DNA from: Bidens hawaiensis
Taxonomy: Eukaryota; Streptophyta; Magnoliopsida; Asterales; Asteraceae
DNA: 64,000 bases
Assembly (NCBI GenBank): GCA_021521415.1
Contig: JAIQDT010003781.1
Coordinates: 1 to 64,000, forward strand
Direction: 5' to 3'
Shown: in pieces, positions 44,429 to 55,245 of the stretch
How the letters are laid out: each line of letters opens with the position of its first letter
Position numbering within the stretch: the first letter of the stretch is position 1
Made by a program: the position numbers and the translations under genes
Notes under the pieces: model-generated
Seen by the model: only the letters and a program-made list of their open reading frames with translations
What the model was told of the DNA's origin: nothing
Database searches by the model: none

Positions 44429-47185
44429 ATGTCGTGGCAAGCGTACGTGGATGACCACTTGCTGTGCGAGATCGAAGGCAATCGCCTCTCTGCCGCCGCT
44501 ATTATCGGTCACGACGGCACTGTTTGGGCTCAGTCACCCACCTTCCCTCAGGTCCACTGGTTTTAATTAGTTTATTTTATTTCATTTTTGTTTGTATTTG
44601 TATTTGTATTTGGATTAGATCTGACTTGAATCAGTGAATCGATGCGATTGAAATTGTTCTGCTGCATGCACTTGATTTTGATCTGGTGTTATGAAGAGGT
44701 TTTAGCTGTGTTAGGGTTTAAGGAGGCTGAAGTTTTGCTTCTTTTGAGTTTTGGCTTAATTATTTTGTTGGTAAATAGCAGGGCCGCTTCCGAGGATTTA
44801 AATACCTCAGAGCTGATATAAGAAGGCCAATACTCTTAAAAGAGTAACGAAATATATAAGTTAATTTTTTTAATAAATAGAAAAATATATATTAAAATCA
44901 AATACCATAGTAACTAACGATTAACTGACGATTCGTGATGCTCTCCTAACATTGGAAAGAAAAAACATACCTTGGTACTTGGTGGCTGGCTTGGTCAATC
45001 GTGGAGGAGCCTGGTGGTCAACGTCGAACCAACGGTGGTGGTCGGCTGAGATGGTCTTGTTCAGCATTCACAAAGAAGGAAGGGGCCAAGGAGGAATTTC
45101 AATCGGTCGCTATTTCTTTTGTTTTGCATTTGGTTTTTATTTTATTTTTTTTAGTTTTTAGTTTAGTTTGGGCTCAATAATTTAAACTTGATTAAATGGA
45201 TTATGAATAAAAAAAAGTTTTGGGCCCAATAATTATTAGATGGTAAAGATCAAATCATATTTTATAAGTTTTATTGTTTTAAATGTATTTTGGCCCCCAA
45301 AAATTGCGTGCCCCGGCCGACGGTCCAACCGGCACCCCCCCTCCCCAGCTGGCCCTGATAAATAGCGGCAAAAATGGAGACGTATGATTTTAAACTTGAT
45401 CTATTTACAAGTTTGATTTGTGGTGTGGGAAGGATCTAACTCGATTGAATTATAATATAAAATGATGAATTCGAATCGGGCTCGAAGAACTCGAAATTTG
45501 ATTCGAACCAAATTCGACATCCACCGTTCGAATTCGGTTTTCAAAACTTCGAATTTGATTTGATTTGATTTTAGAAATCGAATATGAATTTATGATTTTC
45601 GTTTTTAAATTCAAACTCAATATATTTTATTTTATTTTTGTTATATATAATACACAAATGTTTAGCAAAAAAGTTTATAGAAGCTTGGAAGTTCATTATT
45701 GTGATTTTTATTCATAATATTTTTTTGTCAATTTTTATGAATATATAATCAGATATGTTACCACTTCAGCATTGGGCTATTTTTTTTATTTTTTTTTTAT
45801 AAACTTGTTTGTTTTTTGGTTGAAAAATTATAGTTTGCAGTAGTTTTTGAAATTAGAAGTAAAACAATATATTATTTTGGCTGAACTTGAATAAAATCAA
45901 TTTGAATTTGACACGAATTTTCAACTTTCAAACTTGAATTGAATTTCGAATTCTGATTCAACTTTAAAATTCAAATAATTCGATTCGAATATTCAAAATT
46001 CGATTCGTTGAACACCCCTAAATGAGACGTTCATCAACTAGGGGAGTTGCATAACGACATGAAACATGTTACTTATTAGAGAATTGATTATAAATCTACT
46101 TTGGGTTCTGTCTTGAAGAGAATTCTGAATAATATGCCAGTTTACTGTTTCCGAGTACTTTTGAAGGTGGAATTTAGTAAATGATTGCTGAGTTTTAACT
46201 TTTAAGTATCACTTTCAATACAATATGGTCTATAACCATATAGTAGATACCATTCAGTTTATATTCTCAATTTGTCTAGTATGTACATGGATTAAGCTAC
46301 TTAGTGTTTGTAATGAAAAAAGATATCTGTTGGATACATTATCTTAACATTTTAATGATGAAGTTGTTTAAAGGAGAGTTTTGTGTTATTGCTTCTTGAC
46401 AAAAGGAAATAACATTGATCTTTATTGGCTAGCACTTCAGGTCAAGCCAGAGGAAATAACTGCTATCATGAATGACTTCAATGAACCTGGCTCACTTGCA
46501 CCAACTGGTTTATACCTTGGTGGGACCAAGTACATGGTTATTCAAGGTGAGGCAGGAGCTGTGATTCGAGGGAAAAAGGTAACGAGTTCGCTTTTTTCTT
46601 GATTTGCTAACTTATAAATATTATAATATACAAACAAGATGGTTTTAGGAGGTGTTTAGATGTTTTTCGATTATGTATACAAATAAGAAAACATTTTTAT
46701 CGGTGTATTAAGAATTTTTTAATCATTAAAAATCCAATATTTAATATATTAAAGTGAAAGCTTTTATCGAGGCTTTGCTTCTGTTAACACATGGATCAAT
46801 AGGCTTAGTTTAGTTATTATTATGTAAGGAAGTACTTGATATAACAGGGGTATATAAGTAATGTGGGACCCTTTCATAATCAATGTTCTTGCTGCTAATA
46901 TCATACTGATTTATAGACTCATCAAATAATTAGATAATCATAAGCTCAAGTAGGATCATAAGTTTGAAATAGCAATTATAATAGATGTGTTGTTTTAAGT
47001 TTGACATTTGCTTATATATTTTTAACAAATGTTTTTCTGGATATGTACAGGGACCAGGAGGCGTTACTATTAAAAAGACAACAATGTCTTTGATCATTGG
47101 TATCTATGATGAACCAATGGCTCCTGGCCAATGCAACATGATTGTTGAAAGGCTTGGTGACTATCTCCTCGAACAGGGTTTCTAA
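44429..47185 (+). CDS. Profilin, vegetative type (131 aa), three exons
   Basis: Coding exons 44429-44551, 46441-46578 and 47051-47185 with phase-0 GT-AG introns give 131 aa, the canonical plant profilin length. Exon 1 opens [15 protein letters not shown] and exon 2 holds [18 protein letters not shown] and IRGKK. Exon 3 holds [10 protein letters not shown] and [20 protein letters not shown]. Intron positions equal those of the profilin at 30925. The shorter N-terminal loop and GPGGVTIKK are typical of broadly expressed profilins, whereas the upstream neighbour looks pollen-type; the class is inferred from memory of the family. It controls actin dynamics in the cytoplasm. Intron 1 (1.9 kb) contains a hAT-like insertion at 44779-45357. 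Confidence 0.97.
44771..45365. mobile_element. hAT-like element in profilin 2 intron 1
   Basis: The element is 44779-45357 with ends CAGGGCCGC and CTGGCCCTG. Flanks GTAAATAG and ATAAATAG match at 7 of 8; moving the edge by one base gives a perfect 8-bp TAAATAGC pair. The 69-codon open frame inside has no recognisable domain. Confidence 0.75.
45466..46020. mobile_element. Degenerate hAT-like element, GAATTCGAA type
   Basis: The right end GATTCGTTGAACACCCCTA is a typical hAT-like terminus. The left end is decayed (about 45466, AATTCGAATCGGGCTCG). TTCGAATT-type motifs are concentrated at both ends. In profilin 2 intron 1. Confidence 0.5.
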
Positions 47186-48230
47186 TTTACTCTTGTATGT
47201 AACCGTCCCTTTCCGTTTATTTTTTGCATTTCATATTGACAAAGACGGTAATTTTGGCCCGTTAAGTTGTGTCTCTTTTGATTCGGGTCATAATGTGTCA
47301 AATTAAAATAGCTTAAGCTAAAACGGCCGAGAATTACCTGAAATATGTTTTTAATGCAAACAACCTCTAGGATAATTTTTTTTTCTCTCAAGAAAAAAAT
47401 TAATATTGTAATAATTTAGTTATTGTAACCATATTTCAACACACTAAATGGTTACAAGTTTGACCCATTTATTTATAAAAAGGGTTAACAGGGGCTTTAT
47501 TTTGTCTTTAATACATATAAACTCTTAATTTTGTATTTTTTTAAGAAATTGGATTATAATTGATTTGTTGCAAACTTGCAATAATATAGCTTTTTCTAAA
47601 CTCAACCTAAGAGTACATCTCTATATACAGGGGGTGTTTGGGTTTGCTTATTAAACCATAAGCTTAATGCCTTGCTAATTAAGCTTTCTTTAAGTGAATA
47701 TATGTCTCAAAACACAATTAGTAGATAAAACAGTTTCAACAAGCAGACCAAGTGTGCTAACTGTGTGAATCAAGTAGTGTAATTATATAGTGTAATTACA
47801 CTACGATGTATATATAATTTAATCTGTACGCTAACTTTCCCATTATATTTGTTATCATGATTAACTGAAAATTGGGGTGCAGGCAAGTGATACTGTACTA
47901 GTTATTAAAGCTGCTGGAGTTGTAATCCAGGTGGTTGATGCTTGATGAACAATATTTGAATTGGTCAAAACTTCCCAATGTATTCATGACCAAGTGTGAT
48001 GGTAGTGGGATACATGTTAAGTTCTTTTTGTGTTGTCTCTGGAGTGGTATTTTTATTAATATTTTCAATGGTTTGGGTTCTCTCATATTAATATAACACC
48101 TTTGCTTGTGTAACCTTTTTTGTTTCATGATTCGGTTACCGTAGTCAAATTACAGCAATGGGTTGGTACCTCTCCTCTTTTAGAGTACCGAGTGTAAGGT
48201 TCTGATGATCTGTCATGTCGGTATCTTTTT
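47186..48230. other. Profilin 2 3' UTR and flank
   Basis: The 3' UTR is expected here. A segment at 47880-48070 preceded by TTGGGGTGCAG could be a spliced 3' UTR exon, because it is richer than the flanks, but no matching donor is convincing. No other gene. Confidence 0.4.
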
Positions 48231-48654
48231 GGTGTCCCATCTCTTATTATTATCAGTAGCAGATAGGGGTGTAAATAAGCCGAGTCTAATAACTAAGTTT
48301 AGGCTTGAACTCGGGCCTGAGCTTGTTTATGCTAGCTTTTGTTTGAGTTTTCAGCGAGCTGATCACAAGTAGTTCACACAAGTAGCTTGGCTTGTTTATA
48401 CTCTTGCAAACATTTAGGTGGAAACTTATTTTAAGTTGGTGCCTCATCTCTTATAATCATTGGTTGCAAATAAGGGTGCAAATTAGGCGAGTCTAAAAAC
48501 TAAGTTTAGTTGAGCTCGATAACTAAGCTTGAACTCCGGCTTTGCGCTCGTTTATGCTAGCGTTTGTTTGAGATGATCATAAGTAGTTCACACAAGTAGT
48601 TTAGCTTGTTTATACTCTTGCAAACATTTAGGTGGTGGAAACTTATATTAAGTT
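48231..48654. repeat. Tandem duplication of about 210 bp
   Basis: Unit 1 48231-48437 and unit 2 48438-48654 share GGTGxCxCATCTCTTAT, CGAGTCTAA, AACTAAGTTTAG, TTTATGCTAGC and ACACAAGTAG in the same order. Each carries a TAGGGGTGTAAA-like hAT end, so the duplicated unit includes an old element fragment. Confidence 0.8.
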
Positions 48655-48738
48655 GGTGACTAGTTGACGTGATAAAACAAATCAAATTCATTGCCATGAA
48701 CCATTATATGAAGGTTTGGATTATTTCTTGTAAGGTTA

Positions 48739-49712
48739 TGAAGAAACACTAATCGACCCCAGGCAGATTACGGATAATCTAGGGGCTAAGTAATGTTTCC
48801 CACGAGGGTTAGGTCCGGCAAAGATGGATGTTCTTCAGATGACCTGCAAAACAGACACCGTGAGCTCGTCACTGAGAAGGGGGGGGGGGGGTTCCTCCTT
48901 GTGAACACCCTCCGGCGTGAGAATCAGACTAGATTGCTCTAAATATAAGTGTATATTGAGAGAAATAGCTAGTGAAGGTAAGATGATGATACCGTTCCAA
49001 GGTGTTGGAGTATTTATAGCCGAAGGTAGGTTTCCAAGCAGGTACAGCCAGCTGTATAATATTCCTTTTCTACCAACTGAAGGCTACGCACGTGCCATGC
49101 TGGTTGGTGGGTAGACAGCGGCTGATAGTGACAAAGCCGGCTGTGTACTGTTCCTTTTCCGCCGGCTGTGTACTGTTCCTTTTCCACCAACTGCAGGCTA
49201 TGTACGTGCCACGACAAGGGTTGGTGAGTAGGCAGCGGCTGATAGTGACATTTTGTACTAGAGCGTGCTCCTCGTACTGTTGTCGATGAGCTGTCACCCT
49301 GTGATTGGTTCATGGGCTGCTCTGGTCAGATCTTGTCTATTTTGTCCATACCTTGGCAGGTATAGTACAAAAGACCTTCCAGAAGCGTACGGACTGGCTC
49401 ATTTGGGCGGGAGTATTCCCGCATTGCTCATTCCTTCAGGTGACACTGAATTATTGAGTTAGTGCCTTGTGCGTGTAGCCTTGCTATTAGTGCGGGTAGC
49501 CTTCCTGATGACTTGTATCCGCAGCTCCGGGAACAGGCGGGGTACTTCACCATTGGGAGGCTTTTCCTGCGGGAACAGCTGGCGTACTGCGGGTAAGGTC
49601 TTCATCTCTGAGCATGGTGGGTCCTGCGGGACCAGTTGGTCCTTGCGCAGACGTCCCTCTTCAAGGTGAGTCTTGCGGGTCCAACTGGGCTCTGCTGGGA
49701 CCTACCTCTTCA
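48739..49712 (+). repeat. Solo LTR, TGAAGAAACACTA family (copy 1)
   Basis: Starts TGAAGAAACACTA and ends CTACCTCTTCA (inverted ends TGAAGA/TCTTCA). Flanks GGTTA and GGTTC match at 4 of 5. A TATTTATAG box lies near 49010. It contains a GC-rich tract with a poly-G run (about 48881-48891) and two repeats around AGGCAGCGGCTGATAGTGACA. About 95 percent similar by eye to the copy at 57043. No internal retrotransposon region remains. Confidence 0.8.
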
Positions 49713-51008
49713 GGTTCTTTTGGTCATGTTAATCATTATACAACGTTCTTATCATTCAAAAAGACATGAAACTCGTTTTCGACTTATTATATTTTTCTTT
49801 TATTAGTTCCATGTAGAAATAAAAACAATAGGCTGTGTGGTGGGGGACTACAAAATGGGACGATTTTTGACACGTGACAAAAAGGGTGTTATGTAGCTAG
49901 GGGGCGGTGTTGTCGGCGACAAATTCCCGTCGCCCCCCCCCCCCCCAATACACTTATCGCCCCTTGTGGTCTTGTCGCCCACATTTGTAGCCCCATTACA
50001 CATGGCCTTATCACCTTAAATGAAAATTTCTATTTAAAATTAAAATATAGATAGATTGATATCAACAAGATGAGCATCTAAACACGCACTAAAAACCAAG
50101 GTCAGGATGATATGATGTATGGTTGAAAAAGAGAAGACGGCCTGCTTGCGTTGTGAAGCAAAAGTCCTTGAGCTTTGTTTGGGGCTGCAGTCTATGAACG
50201 CACAGAAGGGTGGACCACCACTCTCACAAACAAATATATACACACTACATATATCATATATGCATCGCCAATATTTTTTTAATTGGATTTGCGGAGGTTA
50301 TTATTATGGAAAAAAAAATTATTTTGAGGACATGCTCTAAAACAATCATTAACATGGTTTTTTCTGCTTGCTATACCCTTTTTCTTTTCGCTATTTCTCG
50401 AAATGAAGATGACACCGTATGTAAACAAATCAATGATTATTTGATTTTTCAAGTAATGTATCATTGTTAAACCGAACCAAAATAATCAAAATCATCAGTG
50501 GTGAAGCTTAGACGAAAGCACCAAGTAGCCCAACTCAATACATATTAAAATTTTCATAAACCAGGATGGTCGGGCTAAAAATTTTCAGACGAAAACATGT
50601 AAATTTACACTATGTTTAAAAAATTCAAAACGAAAACGCATAGATTTACACTACTAAGCAAACGCCACCACCGGGCCACAATAGGCTTCGCTCTCCACCA
50701 ATCGGTTAAGAAACTTTAACAACCAAACATGTCAGTTCCAGTCAAACTCATAACTAAACCGAACCGAACCGTGCTACCCAATCACAAGAGTCAAAACGCA
50801 ACGGCTACAGCTCAAGTAGCTACAACTGTACACCACACTCGACTTTTGGCGGTCAGTTTCATTCAAACTTTGTTTATATTATTATTATTACTTTCCATGG
50901 CGTCCGTCTGTCAGTCACAATACAATACAACACGCTCCAGTCTCTATTCTCTCACCATTTCACAAACACTGTGCTAACAAACAAACAAACCCTAACTAAT
51001 CTGCAGAC
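49713..51008. other. Intergenic and MKK6 promoter region with a foldback MITE
   Basis: About 49832-50013 is a GC-rich foldback: GGCTGTGTGGTGGGGGACTAC on the left against GGCCATGTGTAATGGGGCTAC inverted on the right, with a poly-C run at 49935-49947. 50014-50700 has nothing recognised. 50780-51008 holds the MKK6 promoter and 5' UTR. Confidence 0.55.
50797..50852 (+). promoter_or_regulatory. Possible cell-cycle elements upstream of MKK6 (MSA-like and E2F-like)
   Basis: CGCAACGGCTA at 50797-50807 fits the mitosis-specific activator consensus (YCYAACGGYYA) at 10 of 11 positions, with the invariant AACGG. TTTGGCGG at 50845-50852 fits the E2F consensus TTTSSCGS. Both lie within 215 bp of the MKK6 ATG. 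Presence of the motifs is direct; function is inferred. Confidence 0.4.
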
Positions 51009-54000
51009 ATGAAAGGTATGAAGCCATTGAAGCAGCTCAAGCTAGCCGTACCTGCTCAAAAAGCCACAATCACCAGCTTCTTGTACGTTCACACACGATC
51101 TCCTATTTTTTTTAATAGTTTTCGTTAATCTCTAATTAGTGAGCTTCGTATCTAAATTATGTTAATGTAGTTTCGTATCTGTTATCAATTAGTTTATTAT
51201 TATAAGATCTGGATTATTTGAAGCCCTAATTACAGTCTGTGGTGACTGATTTTTCGATTTAATATTATAGACGGTTATGTTGTTGGTTTAATTAGTAATT
51301 GTGCGGTTTGGATTATGTGAATTTGAATTTGAGCTTATTTGTGTGAATGTAGTTATGTAAAACCCTAATTGAAGAGATTTTGCTCTAATTTACAGTCTGC
51401 GGTGTCTCTTTTATCGATTTAATCTTATAGACGGTCATGTTGTTGGTTTAGTTCGTAATTGTGCGGTTTGGATTATGTGATATTGTTATTGGTGTGAATT
51501 TGAGCATATTTTGTGTAAATATAGTTATGTGAAACTTTAATTGAATAGATTTTGCTCTAATTTACAGTCTGTGGTGTCTTGTTTATCGATTTGATCTTAT
51601 AGACGGTTATGTTGTTCATAGTTATTAAAAGCCATCGCTTCTTGCGCCTAGCTCCAATTTTCAGGCGAGGCTCAATAAATGCGCTTCTAGTTCCTAGGCG
51701 AGCGCTTCGGCATTGTCTATGCCAATAACGGGAGAACATAAAAGCTGAGCAAAAGAAACGCAAGTGTTGCTATTGAAACTTGGATCTAGGAGAAGTCAAA
51801 AGGCATTATATTGATGCCTTTTGTTATTCAAGTTTTGGAATCACATTTGAATTTTGACTATTTTAGAACTTTTGGCACTCATTAGATGATATTAAATGTT
51901 ATATAATAGCTTTTGTTTATTTTATTTGAAGAATAGTATGATTTTTCATATACAAAATATGTTTTAAATGCTTTATTTAAGTGCGCTTATTTTTCCTCAT
52001 GCCCTCGTTTTTTTGCGCCTAGGCCCTAGGCGAGGCTTATGCGCCTTGACTGCGCCTAACGCATTTGATAACTATGATGTTGTTGGTTTAATTCGTAATT
52101 GTGCGGTTTGGGTTATGTGAATTTGAGCTTATTATGTGTGAATGCAGTTATGTGAAACCCTAATTGAAGAGATTTTGCACTAGTTTACAGTCTTTGGTAT
52201 CTCGTTTATTGATTTAACCTAATTGACGGTTGTGTTGGCGATTTGATTCGTAATTGTGCTGTTCGGATAATGTGAAATTGTTATTGGTGTGAATTTGTTG
52301 TTTGGATAATGTGAATGTAGTTATATACTACATACTGTAAATTAGAGCAACATCTATTCAATTAAAGTTTAACATAACTACATTCACACAAATAACAACA
52401 AATTCACATAATCCAAACCACACAATTACGAATTAAACCAACAACATGACCGTCTATAAGATTAAATCGATAAACAAGATTCTTGTTTATCGATTTAATC
52501 TTATAGACGGTTATATTGTCGATTTAGTTCTCAGTTCTGCTGTTCGGAACATGTGAAATTGTTATTGGTGTGAACTTGATTTTATTTTGTGTGAATTAAG
52601 TTATGTGAAATCCTAGTTGGAGAAGTCTTTTAATCCAATACATCTGTGTATATCGGATATTCGGACAGTTCGGTTCAGTTTTTTCGAATTTGAATCTTTT
52701 TATCCGTAACCGATACGAATTCAGAATTGTCTAACCGAACCGAATTCAACCAAATACAATTCTGTTTGGTGTCTGTTAAAAAGTTAAAACCGAAATCAAC
52801 TGAATTTTTGTAGTATCTGATTATTATTGTGGATTTACAGGACGGCAAGTGGGACATTTCATGATGGCGATTTGCTTCTAAATCTGAAAGGATTAAGACT
52901 CGCATCTGAGGATAAGGAGAATAGTGTAAGTTTCCTTCGGTTCTTAAAGAGGATTGAACATTTTGGTGTGATCCGCTAGTAAACCAGATCAAATATATTA
53001 TTTGTGAATTTTGAGCTACTTGATCAGCCATCTGATTTTTGTTTGCTAATTGATCAGCCATCTGATTCCAAGGACATTGATCTGCAATTTTCTTTGGAAG
53101 ATCTTGAGACCATTAAAGTTATTGGAAAAGGAAGTGGAGGTGTTGTTCAACTGGTCCGACATAAATGGATTGGGAGATTGTTTGCTTTGAAGGTCAGGAT
53201 AAATCTGAACTACTAAGTACTAACTATCGGTCTAACGCTAGTTTTAAGTGCCATATTATCTAACTTTAAAAAGCACTCCCTATTTCACAAGCAACCACAA
53301 CACACCAATTACTAGGATAAAGAATATGCAATAAAGTAACTTGGTCAGTTTGATGATAACGTTAATGTTTGACATATTAACTCTTTCTGAGTATAATGAA
53401 CCACCTTACTTCTTTCACACTTGTATGCTTAATGTTATTGATTTAGTTTTGACTATTAGGATGTAAATGAATCTATATACTCAACATATATAAATCTGAT
53501 GTAATTACAAACTTGAGGTGAAATTTAAAAGAGAGAAGAATATAAGCAACATATGTACACAAGTTAATCCATTGTTCAGGTGATATGATAAGGAGAAGAA
53601 GGTAGATACATCTTAAATTATGAAAGTCAAAAGCAAATTATCAATCAGATAATTGTTTGCTCCTGTTTGTTATACAACAATAGTACATTACATCTGTTTT
53701 ACAAAAGAAAGCGCATTCTTATTTTATAACATGTATGCTATTGTGAATAATGATACTTGGTATTTAATATCAATATCAGGTATCAACTATTCTATACTTG
53801 ACATTCAAATGATGCCAATATATAAGTTTTCAGTGTAACAATGAATGAATGAATATACATAAAAAAAAACTCATAATCATATCGATTGTGATCACAGGTA
53901 ATCCAGATGAATATACAAGAGGAAATCCGTAAACAAATTGTGCAAGAACTAAAAATTAATCAAGCTTCTCAATGCCCTAATATTGTCGTTTGTTACCATT

Positions 54001-55245
54001 CTTTCTACCACAACGGGGCAATCTCTCTGGTCTTTGAATATATGGACCGCGGATCTTTGGCAGACGTGATTAGACAACTCACGACAATTCTTGAACCATA
54101 TCTTGCAGTTGTCTGCAAACAGGTTTGCCTATTATTTGCAACATGTTTATTAGTTTCTTCTCTCATTTAAAAGAAATCGTATATTGGTATATGATCATCA
54201 TAACCATAGGTGCAAAGTATGCCATAGCTAATAATAATGTTTACCACAGGTATTGCAGGGTCTTGTGTATTTGCACCATGACAGACATGTAATTCACAGG
54301 GACATAAAGCCATCTAACTTGCTTGTAAACCAAAAGGGGGAAATAAAGATTACAGATTTTGGTGTAAGTGCAATGCTTGCAAGCTCTATGGGTCAACGAG
54401 ATACATTTGTTGGAACATATAATTATATGTCGGTAAGTAGACATGTTTTTTTTGTTTTTATATTGAAGTGCTAGATAAGCTGTTTAAATACTGCTTCTAA
54501 ATCTTGTTCATGATAATTTGAGAACAATCAAGAATATTGTCAATGGGGCTTGATCTTTTTTCTTGTCATTTTTTTAAGCCTGAAAGAATCAATGGGAAGA
54601 CTTATGATTATAAAAGTGATATATGGAGTTTGGGCCTGGTGATTCTTGAGTGTGCTATAGGACGATTTCCGTTCATACAGTCTGAAGATCAACAAAGCTG
54701 GCCAACTTTTTATGAGCTTTTAGATGCCATTGTCTCAAAGCCACCACCAACTGCACCACCAGATCAATTTTCACCTGAATTCTGTTCATTTGTGTCTGCA
54801 TGGTAAGTTTAAACAACAATCTACAGATTATGATTATTGTTATTTTTTATTCTAGAGGCTGTTTGGGATCATGAAAACTATTTTCTAAAATTGTCATATC
54901 GATTCTTTTGAGTAATTTATTTGAAGGCAGTGAACGTTTGATTATCCACATTATTCGGTTTGTTGTCGATACGTATGTTCTTACAATCTTGCGCGTGTGT
55001 ATACATGCAGCATACAAAAAGATCCTAAAGACAGGGCATCGGCTCTGGATCTTTTGGTTCGTACTATGATCTCTTATTACATCTTTTTGTTACTGTCGTT
55101 TTATATTTCTTTTATAACTAACCCAAGTTCTTGCTTTTGATCGTATTTGTAGAGTCATCCGTTCATCAAGAAATTCGAGGACAAAGATATTGATCTTAGA
55201 ATTCTGGTAAGTTGCTTGGAACCCCCTATAAATTATTCTAAATGA
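51009..55245 (+). CDS. MKK6: MAP kinase kinase 6 (MKK6/ANQ1/NQK1 type), eight exons
   Basis: Exons 51009-51082, 52841-52925, 53058-53192, 53898-54122, 54250-54432, 54579-54802, 55011-55056 and 55153-55245 give 354 aa, close to the usual 355. The N-terminal MAPK docking site is [11 protein letters not shown] (residues 5-15), followed by [16 protein letters not shown]. Kinase parts: Gly loop GKGSGG (76-81), catalytic Lys98, HRDIKPSN (189-196), DFG (209-211), plant activation loop S219-x5-T225, and SPE at 234-236. The protein ends [14 protein letters not shown]; the strong donor-like GTAAGT at 55207 must be read through to give this conserved tail. MKK6 links an NPK1/ANP-type MAPKKK to MPK4-type kinases in cytokinesis and stress signalling. 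Intron 1 (1.76 kb) carries a repeat array, a hairpin and a MITE. Confidence 0.95.
51609..52084. mobile_element. hAT-like MITE, TIR CATAGTTAT (copy 2)
   Basis: The element is 51617-52076. It starts CATAGTTATTAAAAGCC and ends TTTGATAACTATG. ATGTTGTT lies on both sides (51609-51616, 52077-52084), an 8-bp TSD. The neighbouring repeat units at 51284 and 51434 show the same site unfilled. Related to 22910-23633. Confidence 0.88.
52449..52511. repeat. Perfect 31-bp inverted repeat with 1-nt loop
   Basis: Left arm 52449-52479 (starts ACCGTCTATAAG), single T at 52480, right arm 52481-52511 (ends CTTATAGACGGT). The inversion continues imperfectly outward for about 120 bp on the left, because an inverted copy of the intron repeat unit abuts a direct one. 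Confidence 0.92.
53021..53080 (+). repeat. 30-bp duplication containing the exon 3 acceptor
   Basis: TGATCAGCCATCTGATT occurs at 53021-53037 and 53051-53067. Both copies carry the acceptor GATCAG before CCATCTGAT. The distance is exactly 30 bp and the intervening codons are open, so use of the first acceptor adds 10 residues in frame ([10 protein letters not shown]). Confidence 0.88.

Larger units (their letters stand above)
51228..52560. repeat. Tandem repeat array in MKK6 intron 1
   Basis: At least four direct copies of a 150-190-bp unit (starting near 51228, 51390, 51561 and 52187) share TTTACAGTCTGTGGTG, TTATAGACGGTTATG and AATTGTGCGGTTTGG. The third copy is split by a MITE. An inverted copy follows at about 52326-52480, then a direct partial copy from 52481. 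Confidence 0.85.

Noticed and set aside
47880..48070. Spliced 3' UTR exon of profilin 2
   Set aside because: An acceptor-like TGCAG is present, but no convincing donor near the stop codon; transcript evidence would be needed.
48917..49669. Several open frames on both strands
   Set aside because: All lie in the solo LTR and recur in its second copy; none is conserved as protein between the copies.
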